Program-made: the position numbers and the translations under genes | Notes under the pieces: generated by a model | Told to the model about the DNA's origin: nothing | The model's database searches: none | Seen by the model: the letters and a program-made list of their open reading frames with translations, nothing else | Part shown: piece after piece, positions 35,278-47,797 of the stretch | Numbering within the stretch: the first letter of the stretch is position 1 | How the letters are laid out: each line of letters begins with the position of its first letter | Assembly (NCBI GenBank): GCA_003024785.1 | Contig: PUQB01000699.1 | Location: 58,625 to 122,624, forward strand | Length of the DNA stretch: 64,000 nucleotides | Direction of reading: 5' to 3' | Origin: Selaginella tamariscina | Lineage: Eukaryota; Streptophyta; Lycopodiopsida; Selaginellales; Selaginellaceae

Positions 35278-35486
35278 GCTTGCAACTATTGATGCAGAGT
35301 GCAAGAAGTTTACTACTTGAAGAAGGCAGTGGAATCATGCCAAGTGGAGAAGAAGAAGAAATGGACGATGTACAAAACGTTACTAAAAGGAAGGGTAGTG
35401 AATGTTGTTATTCAAGGCTCAAAAAGGGCAAACCACGACCACCGATTAGCAGCTCGGATATATCCGACACAGAGTCTTCGTTATAG
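33160..35486 (+). CDS. Uncharacterised conserved land-plant protein, five exons
   Basis: Exons by eye: 33160-33297, 34319-34440, 34524-34732, 35020-35177 and 35298-35486. Exon 1 reads ALDKMVLDATCKIGKRMRDA, then EEVYLDNFHTNKRYLTE. Exon 2 gives SSLNGLKVGDVEDISREYSF, exon 4 RLPPSPSDPCQQPNLRRAAL then MRATHLRA, and exon 5 GEEEEMDDVQNVTKRKGSE to the stop. I recall a plant family with 'KRhRDEdelYLDNFhSHKRYLSE', 'MASSLNGL' and 'PSSPSDxxxxxDLRRAALLRS', with no known biochemical activity and probably nuclear. The conserved order makes this assignment fairly firm. Exon 3 changes frame by one base near 34680, so SFHVKQRSYEG, needed to join exon 4, lies in another frame than CRLPHPRVST. Intron 1 (about 1 kb) is full of repeats. 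Confidence 0.75.
33330..33515. repeat. (AC)n and (ATCT)n/(TTAA)n microsatellites
   Basis: A 44-base AC run (33330-33373), an ATCT run (33449-33492) and an AATT run (33500-33520) at the start of intron 1 of the gene at 33160. Confidence 0.95.
33702..34306. repeat. 610-base dispersed repeat, copy 2 (partner 20947-21555)
   Basis: Intronic copy of the repeat also found between the axonemal gene fragments. A diverged partial duplicate (GCTATAATCATAA, then GGTTTT) also lies just upstream at about 33565-33640, so the element has a history of local duplication here. Confidence 0.8.
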
Positions 35487-35639
35487 AAAAGGTTCGTTGT
35501 AGAAGGGTGTATAAAAATTGAGAATGGCAACATTACGCGCCATAACTTTGTAATGTTTAGATGTATTCATACCTCTTGCGACATAATAACATCACGTATG
35601 TGTGTGTATGTGCGTGTGCGTGTGCGTGTGTGTCTGTTA

Positions 35640-36070
35640 CACAACGATTTGGAATGTGTCTAAACACATTTTAGCTATATGTTATATATGCATAATACTA
35701 AAGTTAATATGTAATTTATATTTAAGAATATTAAAATATCATGCATCGAATATAAGTATAATAAATATATAATTATACAATACATATTATATCAATTATA
35801 GAAATTATTATAAATTAAATTATACTCTAATTTTGAAAAGCTTTCTTAGCTAACTAACTTAGTAACTATCACCAATCGAGTTTTGAAAATTTAATTAACT
35901 AAAACTAATTAAAATGAGTTTTTAAAACAATGACTAATTATAATGTGGGTTTAAAGAAAATTTTAAACTAGCTTTAAGAAATTATAATGTAGGTTTAAAA
36001 ATTTAAAAATAACTAGCTTAACTAGTCGTGAAAGTTTCATTCGCACTCACCTAAGTTTATATATTTTAAA
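35640..36070. other. AT-rich spacer before the LTR element
   Basis: AT-rich sequence with short tandem-like TTTAAAA / AACTAGCTTAA motifs. No gene or RNA recognised. Confidence 0.5.
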
Positions 36071-36078
36071 TTTCATAT

Positions 36079-36296
36079 TGTAAGGTTCCATGGTATATAC
36101 TATGTATATACGTCACGTATACTCTGCCGTGGAGGTGCCATGTGGTATTAGGATTCATACACACTAATCTGGGCACTGGCTAATTGGGCATCATGATTTA
36201 CTTGGTACCAAGAGTGTAATCCTAGCACAGACACTTTATAAATACCTTGTATCAATCAGACCTAATCGAATCGTATTTGTATTCACACCTCTCTCA
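36079..36296 (+). repeat. 5' LTR (218 bases)
   Basis: Starts TGTAAGGTTCCATGG and ends CACCTCTCTCA. Contains ACTTTATAAATACC (36231-36244), a likely TATA region of the LTR promoter. Confidence 0.95.
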
Positions 36297-36377
36297 TTGG
36301 TGGAGAAGTTGGGTAGTCCTTTTCCTTAGTTTTTTTTGTTTCTTTTTGTCTCCCTCTTCCCTTGTGTTCTTGTTTGA

Positions 36378-37279
36378 ATGGCGACCGAAGAAAGGTGGTT
36401 GCAGTTGTTCGATGCACTGCAATTGAGTGTGGAATCAGACTGCTCTTTGCGGAAATTCACCAAGGAATGCAATGCTAGTGCCGCAGAGTTCCAATCCACA
36501 CCTTTTGGGTTCCAATCCACGTGTTCGTCCAGAGTTCTTCAAGGGGGAGGTTGGAGCAGACGTGTACCATTGGTGGGAACATTTTCAAGGGATTGCTGAC
36601 TACCATGGATGGTCTGACTCAGCGGTTGCGAGAGTTCCCAACGTGTCTGCAAGGACTTGCCTTGCAATGGTACAATGGTGTCCCCGTTCTTGATCGACAA
36701 GATTGGAACATCTTATCCCAGCGTTCAAGCAAGCTTTTGGTAAGCCCGAGGATTCCGCTGCAGCTTTTCGTGAGCTCCATGACTTGAAGCAAGTGTCGGG
36801 AGAGACCGTCCAACGATTCGGGATTAAGTTTCGAACTTGGTCAATCGTGGATCCAAGCATGACAGAACGGGTACGTTGGGCTTGTTATGGCCGGTCTTCG
36901 CCCTGATTTGGCTGGCTTGGTGGAGGGATTTGGTCCTTCGACTGTGGAGGAGGCCTTGCGGATTGCACAACGATTTGAGAACTCATTGGGGGCAGCACAA
37001 CGTGTATATCCTGTATCGGCACCTATTCCTGGGACATCCGATCCTGTTCCGATGGAGGTGGGTGCTGTTCAGATGGAGGACCAGTCCTCAGGCCAGGAGG
37101 GGCCCAGGCCAAGCTGTTGGTCGTGTGGTCGTGGTCGTGGTCGTGGGCGGAACATTCAGTGCTATGAGTGCCGAGGTTGGGGACATGTTGCACGAGCATG
37201 TGCAAATCGACATCAAGTAGCTGCCATCGAGACTGCAGAAGAAGTGGAGACTCTTCCGCAGCCGAAAAACGAGGTGTAG
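36378..37279 (+). pseudogene. Ty3/gypsy gag region (fossil)
   Basis: Capsid-type sequence followed by a CCHC zinc knuckle (CYECRGWGHVARAC, about 37160-37200). It looks broken. Confidence 0.85.
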
Positions 37280-37379
37280 TGCATGGGGTGTCAGAGGACC
37301 CATGCACTAGGCACATTGCACCACCTCTGAAGAACTTGATTCCAGCGCATGGTCGACACTTCCCCAAGCACCTTTGTTC

Positions 37380-40300
37380 TTCCATGCTTGTGCGGGCATA
37401 GGGGTCTCGAGTGAGTTACTGGACACTGAGCGTTTTATGTTTGTGTTCTCCGGCATGGTAGAAGGAACTCCTGTTTCAGTCCTGGTGGACTCCGGATCCA
37501 GTATATCTTCTATCAATCGATCAGTAGCGGAGTCCTTGCACTTGCACACAGTACCAGCTGAGCGAACTTTGAAGGTAGTGTTTGCTGATAAGCAGTCTTT
37601 TGCTAGATCACATCGAATTGCACATGTGCCTGTGGTGTTAGGAGGATACCATCATCTACTTCCGTTGCGGGTGATGCCGAGCCAAGTCCATGACATCATC
37701 CTCGGTGTCAATTGGCTTCGTGCGGTCAAGGCAAGATGTGATTTTGAAATGTGCACGTTGTCTATCCCAGGATGCCCCCCATTGCAGGCTACAGAACATG
37801 CACCGAATGGCATGGCGGCAACATTGCAGGGCATGATGGCGCCTAAGGCAGAGCCTTCTCCAGAGCAACGAGCTAAGGACATCAAGGACTTGTTGGCGAG
37901 GTATCCGAGCCTATTCAAACCCATTGTAGAGATGCAAATCCCTATTGACTACTCGGCATCACATCCCACTGGTACAACTCGCCCGATCAGGATGGGGCTC
38001 AGGCGACGATCTCCAAAGGAGAAGGATATCCTGAATCGTTGTGTGAGGGAGATGTAGAGTTGAAAGGTGATACGTAAGTCCCGAAGTCCATGGGTAGCAG
38101 AACCACACCTAGTTCCGAAGCCGGATGGGACTACACGTTTCACTATTGACTTCAGGCCATTGAACGATGTTTCTGTTCCAGATTCATATCCACTACCAAG
38201 GGTGGATGATTTGGTCGATGCATTGGGGAATAGCGGTACTTCACTATCCTTGACATGGCTTCCGGCTATTGGAGATCCCTATGGCTCCTGAAGATGTAAC
38301 AAAGCCTTCCAGCGGATGATGGACGAGCTATTGGAGGGCTTTGAAGAATTTGCACGTGCGTACATCGATGACCTTCTGATTCACTCTGCTACGTGGGAGG
38401 AGCACCTTCAGCAGTTAGAGCGGGTCCTGCAGCGATTGTGCAATACGGGCTGAAGTTGAAAGAGCAAAAGTGCAAGTTCGGATGTACCTCATTGAAATAC
38501 TTAGGATTCATCATCACGGCAGAGGGTGTGAAACCGGATCCCGAGAAGACCCTAGCTGTACGAGAATTTCCTGCTCCTGAGTCAGTGGCGGAGTTGCAGC
38601 GTTTCTTGGGAAAGGCAACATACCTAGCGAGGTTTGTTCCGTTCTTGATTGACAGCCCATTGCGAGGATTGTTAAAACAAGGAGCTCAGTTTGGTCCAAG
38701 AAGTGTCAGAAGGCGTTCGAGGATGTTAAGGCATTTAGGATCTCCACCTTTGTTGCGGTATCCGGACTTCGCCAAATCCTTTATTCTTCGGACCGATGCT
38801 TCAGATGTCGGGTTGGGGGCCGATCTGTTGCAGGAGACTCCCAATGGTCAGCGGTACCCATCGCTTATGCAAGTCGGAGCCTTACTGAGCAGAGAAAAAT
38901 TATTCCACCACGGACAAGGAATGTCTGGCAGTGTATGGGCCTTTCAAAAGTTCCATGCATATCTACATGGCTCCAACACATTGTTGGAAACTGATCATGC
39001 TGCCGTCAACTCAATCATGAAGAGGAGGAATGTGACGGGACGACTTGCACGTTGGGCGTTAATTTTGCAAGGGTATCGTTTTCGGGTTGTTCATCGCCCA
39101 GGGTCTAGCATGGCGGATGTGGATGCGTTATCCCGAGCTCCTGTGGTAGTGCAGCCCTGTGCATTGTTGCCGGATGCCCTTCCTGATCGCACTTCCGAGG
39201 CGGGAAGACATTGTGGAGGCTCAAAAGATGGAGCCATGGATCAGGAGGTTGCGTGAGGTCTTGAGTAGTGAGGTACCCTGCGAGGATCTTAACTTTCGCA
39301 CATATGCACGATCTTTTAGACTGATGGATGACTTGCTTGTCTTTGTTGGAGACGGTTCCGAGTGTCGTGTGGTGGCACCACCAGTTTACATTAACTCCTG
39401 GTTGCAGTTCTTTCATGACAACCCGATGTCCGGACACATGGGATTCCAACGATGCCTTGAGAGGATTCGACAGCACTTGTATTGGCCCCGATTGCGACAA
39501 GACCTACATGAGTACATTCATACGTGTCCGGAGTGTCAACGGCATAACGTGTCCACACTTCCTCCTGCAAACCCTGGAGCCAATTCGAGTTTCTCGCCCC
39601 TTTGAGCTGGTAGCGTATGACATAGTTCGATAATCGATACATCATTGTGTGCTCTGATTACTTGACTCGGTGGGTAGAAGTGTGTGCTTTGCCAGATGCT
39701 ACAGCAACTTCCATCATCAAGTTCCTACTAGCTCAAGTGGTGCTGAGGCATGGTTGCCCGAACGAATTTTATCGGATCAAGGACCAGGCCCAGCAGCGGA
39801 AAGTAGCTTTGTTGATGCGACGGTTGCAGATCCGACAATCTTTTGCCTCAGCTTATCATCCTGAGACTGATGGTTTGGTGGAGCGGTTGAACAGAACTTT
39901 CAAAGTCATGCTTGCCAAGTATGTGCGCCTGACCATACGGATTGGGATATGTGGCTTCCATATCTCCAATTTGCTTATGTTTCAGCCCCTCACAAGTCAA
40001 CAGGGATTTCCCCATTCAAAGCTTTGTATGGTCGTGAACCTGTATTGCCACCAGCAGTTGGCATCACTCCTCACGAGCACGGTATATGGATGGGCGTATG
40101 TGGTTGGAGCATTTGAACCAAGTCCTTCCTCTGTTGTATGCTCAAGGTGGAGAACAGTTAGCTCGGCACAAGAGTATCAGCGTCGGACTTACAATCAACA
40201 CATCGAATGCCACCTCAATACCAAGTGGGAGATTTGGTTCTTGTCAAGTTTCCAAGGTTAGGGATCAAACACACGCAGGGGCTTCAACCGATGGGTCGGG

Positions 40301-40430
40301 CCTTGGAGTGTTGAAGAACAGTTGGGAACACAAGTGTATCGCTTGAAGCGGCGTGATGGGGTTCGGGAGTCACAACATGTCGCTCATGTGTGTTGGTACT
40401 ACCATTCCACCAACGGACACTCATAGGAGG
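37380..40430 (+). pseudogene. Ty3/gypsy pol region (protease, RT, RNase H, integrase; fossil)
   Basis: Protease with VLVDSGSSISSINRS (about 37490), reverse transcriptase with YIDDLL (about 38363), RNase H with LRTDASDVGLGADL (about 38790), integrase zinc region (HTCPECQRHN, about 39519) and SDYLTRWVEVCALP (about 39653). A GPY/F-like stretch precedes the 3' LTR. No chromodomain was recognised. Broken in several places. Confidence 0.9.
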
Positions 40431-40473
40431 AGGACACCTTGATAGGCAGAAGCCACGTCTTGAGAGGGGGTGA

Positions 40474-40696
40474 TGTAAGGTTCCATGGTATATACTATGT
40501 ATATACGCCACGTATACTCTGCCATGGAGGTGCCATGTGGCATTAGGATTCATACACACTAATTTGGGCACTGGCTAATCTGGGCACCATGATTTACTTG
40601 GTACCAAAAGTGCTAATCCTAGCACAGACACTTAGTATAAATACTTTGTATCAGTCAGATTTAATCAAATTGTATTTGGTATTCACACCTCTCTCA
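40474..40696 (+). repeat. 3' LTR (223 bases)
   Basis: Near-identical to the 5' LTR, with about eleven base differences and a few one- or two-base indels. Confidence 0.95.
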
Positions 40697-40701
40697 ATAT
40701 T

Positions 40702-42185
40702 AAATATTTTATTTAAATATTGATATAACTTTAGTTTATGTTTTACATCAATTTCAAAATTACATACAAAATCCTTATTTAAAAGTGGCCCTTGACATTT
40801 AAGAGCTGGGCCAAATGTGAATTAATATTTCCAACAAATTGTTCAATCTCTGCACAGAAATATATACATTTTTATGTAGCTTCTAAAAAAAAGGTATATA
40901 TCCATATTAGTGTTTACATTCATAAATGCAAATAATGTCAATATTTATATAAGTTTATATTAAGAATGTATAATTTTTACACTTGGGTACTTTATACACA
41001 TGTTTGTATATGTACATGTTTAAGTATTTTTATTATGTGCATATATATATATATACATAGTGATGATTAAAATATGGATTTAATAATATATACATTAGAA
41101 CTCATTACATAATACACATATAAGTGTACTTTGTATTTATATGTTTATATAGATATGTTTATAGTTAAACAAGTGAATTTAATATAATATATGAAATAAT
41201 ACATTGCAACTCAATACTTACACATTGGGATATATGTTCAACTTGCATGTGTGTATATAATTATTACATGTATATAAGAGAGAGAATTACAAAGTGTAAA
41301 TGTGTGCATATGTGTGTATATGTGTTTTTGTTATATATAATATATATTATAATTAAAGCTTAATACTTGTATTTCTACATAGAATTAAATCCAATTTTAA
41401 GTGTTTTAATGTGATGGAATTAATTAATTTAAATACAAATCACTTCCTGAGAAAATACAGGATGTTTAACACTTTTAAAACATAAGTGTTTGAGTTCTTA
41501 AATATGGGAATATGTAATCTTACAATAATTAATTTTAATATGCGAAACTATAATATAGAATTCATATTTGGAACTTAATTATAGCTATTTTGATTTTTTT
41601 ACTCTGCCTCTACGTTTACATAAATCCTAAATAAGTAATCCAGATCAGCAAATGTAACATGACATGAAACATAATTAAAATCAAAATAATTTAAAAGGAA
41701 AACCATGTTATACATAATTATTCACCTACATGGAACCTTAATTAGGAGATATTTAAAATTAAAATCTCGCATTAATGGCACGCCGTAAATATAATATAAA
41801 TTTATATATTTATTAACTGAATATTTTGTTTTATAAATATAAACTAAGTATCAATGTTCTTTAAATATTCCATTCTTACACATGTATATATAAATTATAT
41901 TTAATTTTATAGAGATAAAAATTAAATATGCCACATACATTTAGGTGGTGCAAAATATAATTATATATAAAATCATTATACACATGTTTGTCATACGTAT
42001 ATACTAACATTAATAAAACTAAAACTAATATTATATACTATTTAGAGCTCAGTTTATGTTAAGGGAAAGATTAGTGTGAATACTTAAAATTTTTATATAG
42101 ATTTGCTTAGTTTGTGCATCTCCAAGGTGTTCAAGCATTATAAGAAAAATGTCCATTGCATATATTTAATAAAATTTAATTTGTT
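40702..42185. other. AT-rich region without genes
   Basis: Very AT-rich DNA with TATA-like tracts and short TG runs. No open frame of credible composition, repeat partner or RNA gene recognised. It ends in a (TG)n(AG)n microsatellite at 42193-42235. Confidence 0.6.
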
Positions 42186-42191
42186 TGTGTT

Positions 42192-42236
<45 letters not shown>

Positions 42237-42317
42237 ACAACTAAATTAATAATTTTAAAAAAGCTAAACTCTAAAACAAAATTTTCCCTTGATCATTTCC
42301 CTCTCAAGGTACTGCCA

Positions 42318-44051
42318 CTACATTTCTACCTTTGGCCCAACAATGCGTATCCTTCTCGCTGCTCGTACAAATTTCCTGTTAAATATACATATTATACAAA
42401 ATACACACACACACACACGCAGCATAAACATTAATTACTGGCATTATATTTTACTTTAACTTTATACAAACAAGACTATATAAATGTAAAGCTCTATAAA
42501 CTCGTGAATAATAAATATAAATATATATTAATATAAATAATATACTGAGCACCTCCAAGAGAGATCACCAGCCAGTAGAAGATCGCCCTCGCTATCCTCA
42601 TATGCAATTATATATCCCGGGAATGCATTTACAAGGTTTACAGGTTCCTCTTGTTGTTGTTGCCCTTCTGAAGAAGGAAACATGGACTTGAGTGCAGCCG
42701 CAAATGTGGAATATCCGTCGTAGTCGTGTAAGCATATGCTTCCTCCGATCGAACGGCCCTCCATCACCACAGATATGGACTCTCGTTGCCGCTCTCGGCG
42801 TTGGTTCAACGGCCTGTCTTTGTCCGATGGCCCTAGAAATAACAGCTGCCTTTGTTCACCTATCGTACAATGCAAAGTCAACACACACAACACACACACA
42901 TGCAACGTTAAGTTCATCAATACGAAACTATATTGATGTAGAGAATGAACATAAACATATCTATTTATTATGTAGATTAGTTCATTGAACACATCTATAA
43001 TTAGTGTTTATCTTACCTTGAAAACTGATATAGTTCATTGAAATCGCGATCATATTTATATAAAACTATGAAAACACACACACACACACACACACCTGGA
43101 ATCGTACTTTGAAAACTAGGACCTGCTCCAGCATTAGACATATACTGAGTGGTCGGAGAGGCCATTCCTGATGAATACCGAGAGAAAACCCAGTACTCGG
43201 CCTTAAACTAGCGGAACCGAAGTAACTAAATACTGGAGGACTTAACTGGTAACCACTGGGCGTTGTATTTAAATTCCCGCAGGTCTCCGAAGGCTTCCAC
43301 TCTACGAAACTCTTCCTCTCCCACTGAACAGTTCTTCACCTTTTCTACTGAGATTTACCTCGTGAGAAGATGAAGCATCGTGACTAAACCTTCCTAAACC
43401 CTGATAAACCTCTGGATTAAGGAGCATTGCCTTCTCATGAGGAATGCTTGTGGGTCTTATTACTGTCTGCTGCTGCTGGCTGTGCATCTGGTGTTTCTTA
43501 TATAGCTGCTCGTCCCCCAGAAACCAAGTTCTCTCCGGTGCAGTTACCGTCACTGCAGTGCATTGTTCGGCCTTGCGAAGGTGCTTCTTTACCTGGGCTG
43601 CTCTTTCTTCTCCTTCTTTTCTTGCTTGTCTCTCTGTGGCATTGCCATCTGAATCCGATACAGACTGTGTAGAGTCAGACTGCTGAGCATTCGAAGCCAT
43701 ATAACACTTATCACAAAGTAGACACAGTTTGTAGTTCTGTAAGAGCTTCAAACTCCAGCCACAGATGAAGTCGCTTTCGTGCACATGAGTGGATATTATC
43801 CGAATCTTTCCTGAAAGATACATATACGCAAACATCAGCTTTGAGAAATGATGACAAAGATGAGATACGGTGAGTATATATACACAGAAGAATTCGATCT
43901 GAATTGACTTTAAGAGATGATGATATATATACAGATATATACTTTTGATGAAATCCATACATATATATATCCATGATGGATCCAACATACACACAATCCC
44001 AGAAGCATATCGAAAGCATAAGTAAAGGCTACTTACATTTTTAGTAGGCAT
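42318..44051 (-). CDS. IAA33-like non-canonical Aux/IAA protein
   Basis: Aux/IAA proteins are nuclear repressors that bind ARF factors through a C-terminal PB1 domain. Here the PB1 exon (42859-42553) reads SVVMEGRSIGGSICLHDYDG, AAALKSMFPSSEG, LVNAFPGYIIAYEDSEGDLL and LAGDLSW. The last exon (42375-42318) adds RKFVRAARRIRIVGPKVEM and a stop, in phase. Wording such as 'GRSI' and 'IPGHLIAYEDxExDLLLAGDLTW' is what I recall for IAA33, not for canonical Aux/IAAs. No GWPP degron (domain II) and no clear LxLxL motif are visible, so TIR1-mediated turnover is unlikely. Upstream exons: 43096 to about 43341 (SFVEWKPSETCGNL to YMSNAGAGPSFQS) and about 43377 to 43804 (MASNAQQSDSTQSVSDSD...), with a possible first exon at 44051 (MPTKN). 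The middle needs a 35-base intron or a frameshift near 43341-43376. Confidence 0.8.
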
Positions 44052-44519
44052 GATTATTTCCTTTGTTGAATCACCATCAATCTACTGTGAGTCTGTAAAC
44101 TATGAATTATTAGCAACCACCACAGACAAAGAGGAGAATACAATGGAGAGGGAGAGAGAGAGAGAGAGAGAGAGAGTTCTCACCTTGAGAGCGACCCAAG
44201 AACGAGAATTCATTGTTCAGCCCATGCTGTGTGAAGAAATTATTAAAACTTGTGTGTGGGATTTCTTGTGAAGAATTGATAGCTGTACAGCATGCGCTCA
44301 GTAATAAGACCATACTTCACGGGTGCCTCCTGCAATTAAATCCCTCCTTGAATGCATCCAGCTTATATAGATTTGTATAGGAAAATTGTGCAGAAATATA
44401 TGGATATAGAGAGAAAAAATGGGGGATTTATGGGATTGCTGGGGAATTTGGGCAAAGTGATGGTTTGGGAAGTAGCGACAATCTGTATGTAGCTCCAAAA
44501 ACAGCAGGTTTTGTTCTTC

Positions 44520-44720
44520 TTTCACACAGATTCTCCGCCCGTCACCAGCACGTCACCTGCCCGTCGGTAAGGCATCGTGGCATCCCGACCGTTCGTTTCA
44601 GTTGATTAGGGCTTTTGCGGCAGCCAAGTCAGCGCCGCACGTGCATAACCAGTCCGTATCCAAGTTTTCCGGGATCTATCTTGGCCTTTGGATCAGCCCT
44701 AGATCTAACGACCTGCAACT
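44520..44720. promoter_or_regulatory. Probable upstream region of the IAA33-like gene, with G-box
   Basis: GC-richer, CG-dinucleotide-rich island within AT-rich DNA, containing a G-box CACGTG (44638-44643). It lies upstream of the minus-strand IAA33-like gene, whose 5' UTR shows a CT-rich tract (44148-44175 on the complement). No auxin-response TGTCTC pair was seen. Confidence 0.35.
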
Positions 44721-46440
44721 CAATTTTAAAAATGTATAGACAAGGAAACGTGTTATGTTATATAAGATGTATGCGTATGTGTCTGTACGTTTGTTTTGTG
44801 AATGTTCTTAAATGTGTTGAATCCCAATGAACAAGTCAATAAGCTCCTTGAAAAGCCCCTATAGATATCTCTCTCACACACACACGCACGCACACACACA
44901 CACCAACATCAGACACGACTTTTCAACTTTCCACACTTATTAAGGTACACTAATAACAAGGTTTAAGAGATTCCATGAGAATCTCAATAAGCAAAGCTGA
45001 AAGCTATACATGGTACTCTTTCTATGTCCACAAGACATATTATATACGAGTGTGTGCCAAGTGGAATTGCGTGCACATAAGTACACATATAGTACGTGGA
45101 CACACGTACACATAAGTCATAAAGTAAGAAGATTAGGGTTGAGAGAGGGTAAGACTCCAACAAGATTAGCAATTTCTTGTATAAGTATACATATAGTACG
45201 ACACAAACAGACACATCGTACAAAGGTGGTGAAGTCAAAAAGATTAGGGTTGGGAGTCTGTAGGGTTCAAACAAGATTCTGTAAGTACACATATATTACG
45301 TGCGCACACACACACCGTACACACATTTTAATGCAAAGGTGGTGACGTCAGAAGGTTAGGGTTGAGAGAGGGTAAGGTTCAAACAAGATTAAAAATGTGT
45401 CATGTTGGTGGGGCACATGGTTTGACGAACAAGGCAAAATTATTATTGTAATTTAAAACTAATCTAAAATGTGGTTTTTAAACAGCTGGTCAACACCTGT
45501 TTGTGTTTACCGGATTTGAACTGCAATGTGAATATTATATAGAGAATCTTATGTCTCCTCACGTCGGCAATCCCTTTCCACAAGACCGACCAACTCGTAG
45601 TCTCTATATATGTGTGTGTATTGACTAAACCCAGGGTACACGTGGATAGCTTCTTAGTAGTAACACATTTTTTACATACACACGCGTAACAAATGCGTGC
45701 GTGCGTGCGTGAGATTTGGATGGGGTTGTTGAGAAACTTTATAGATAATGTCATATGGGCAGTGTCAAATCAAAGTTATAATGGCTTGCATGTGTCTGTG
45801 ATCGAGTAAATATGCATTGTGTAAGTGTGAATATATATCTATATAAATAGTATATTGTTGACTATATGTCTATGTTGTTGTTTTTTCAGTTCAAAAGGGA
45901 CTCGTGCCGCAATCGAACTAATGCCTTGCATGTGTCTGTGACCATCTTGTCTGATTACGTAGGTGAATATGATAAAGTTACAACAATGGGTATATATATG
46001 GAGTTACATCAGTTATGTTGACTACGGCCTTCTTTGTAATTGTATATGATAAGTGAGTGTGATGTACACACACATACACCTACACGTTACGAGGACATTA
46101 AAGATTAAGAAGTGGGTTTTATAATAAGCTTAATTACACATGTTTATTGTTGTATAGAAAATAAAAAACAGACTCGTGGCACGATCAAAATAATGTTTGT
46201 GACCATGTTGATTTATACGTCAACTGCACACTAAACCATATATAATTGCATTGTGTAGAAGTTATATACAGGTGATCTCTCCACACACACACACGCACGC
46301 CCGCACGCACACATAGGCTATGATAAATGTAAACTATTGTGTAAAGTATAGGCAAAGTAGTAGATACAGCTTTTATCATGAAAAAATAAACGGATTTACA
46401 AACGGATGGTCGTGTATATATGAAATCGTATCAAGAATAA
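44720..46440. other. Intergenic region with tandem repeats, no gene
   Basis: Holds a three-copy repeat (45115-45395) and a degenerate two- or three-copy repeat (about 45780-46215, shared GGACTCGTG and GTGACCAT motifs). Open frames are short and low in complexity. Confidence 0.6.
45115..45395. repeat. Tandem repeat, three units of about 110 bases
   Basis: Each unit carries AGGTTAGGGTTGAGAG or AGATTAGGGTTGGGAG, then GGTAAGACTCCAACAAGATT or GTTCAAACAAGATT, then AGTACACATATA(G/T)TACG and CACAC. Units start near 45133, 45241 and 45353. Confidence 0.75.
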
Positions 46441-46470
46441 ATTGGGTAACAAAAGAACGGCGTACCTTAT

Positions 46471-47742
46471 TCAAGAAGTGCGTCTTCTGCTGCTTCTACT
46501 AACTCTCTTGTCACTGCTATCATCACTGTAGGAAAGATTCGCATCGTCCCCGGAATCTTGGTGCCGGGATCTTTTCCGCCGGAGTTTCCTCCAGTCTTGT
46601 GACACGGAACTTTCCGGCTTCTCCTCTGTGCTCGATGTGGGTGTATCTTCGCTCTCCGATTCCTCCTCTTCTACTGTAATATACATTTCCCAGTTACATG
46701 TGCTCTGTGTGCGTGTGCAAGAGCTATATAACAAAGATTTCAAATGTATATAGTGTAACAGCTTTAGATATCATACTATAACAACGAGTTCAAATATATA
46801 TATAACTCTGGATGTAATGAAGACTATCGAATATATGTGAGTTTATACACACGATATACCTCGACGTTTTCTAGATGAATCGCCTCCATGCCTCGTCTTC
46901 ACCTTAAGTACAATGGAACGTTTGCTGCTTTGGACGCTACTTCTCCTGTTTACCGTGCTCACCACAGAAGATTCCCTAAGCCGTGTGCTGTCAGTGCGTA
47001 AGAGATTATGAGCAAGCTAAGAAATACAAGCAAAGACTCTATTCAACACTAAGACACACGCACGCACACACGTGCATAAAGACACATGTATATTACTGTT
47101 CACTTGCCTTGTCCTCTTTGATAACTCGGACTTTGTGAGCTCAGAAACGTCGTGTCCATCTTCAACTGCTTTTAACCATTGTGAATCGCTAAGCACGTCT
47201 GTATACTGCACCTCCTTCCTCTTTCTTTTGCCCTGTATAGACAGGTCGTCTTTTGCCGTACTCGGCTCCTCCGTACGGATGAACACCCATTCTGGGACCT
47301 CATGTTGTTCCATCAGCCTTGACCTGTAATAGAATAGTTTAAGTATTGGTCAGCTGAAAAAGAGTCTAGATTGTAGTTTTTAATTAATTAAAGAATAATT
47401 CACAAGCACACATCAATATATACACATATATCATACACGTGAATATAAAACATACTATCTACAATATGATGGTGTATCATTATATAATATAATATAACCT
47501 GTATCCCTCTTCTCTGCGTCTTTCCTCGTCCATCTCCTCAAATAGTTCAAATTCCTCGTCATTGGATGCTGTTAGCCGGTTAATGTCTCTTTCGCTGGGC
47601 ACATCCTTCGAAAGCTCCGAGGCTCCCTTGCGCATTATTTCCTCCAACAGCTCCCTTCTCTCTTGAGCTATTCACACAATAAACTTACCGATTACATCTA
47701 ATGCATTGTATGCATGGATGTATGCTAATATGTATGCATGAC

Positions 47743-47797
<55 letters not shown>

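Larger units (their letters stand above)
36079..40696 (+). mobile_element. Ty3/gypsy LTR retrotransposon, full length but broken
   Basis: A 4.6-kb element with two LTRs (36079-36296 and 40474-40696) beginning TG and ending CA, flanked by ATAT on both sides. A primer-binding-site region (TTGGTGGAGAAG) follows the 5' LTR and a purine tract (TTGAGAGGGGG) precedes the 3' LTR. Domains in order are Gag with a CCHC knuckle, protease, reverse transcriptase, RNase H, integrase: the Ty3/gypsy order. Several breaks (roughly five to eight) interrupt the coding region, so it is a fossil. LTRs differ at about 5 percent of positions, which suggests a few million years by commonly used plant rates. Confidence 0.93.

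Noticed and set aside
38514-39500. Minus-strand frames inside the LTR element
   Set aside because: Shadows of the pol coding strand.
45000-45345. Open frames over the 45-kb repeats as a gene
   Set aside because: They are built from tandem repeats and CA tracts and have no conserved content.
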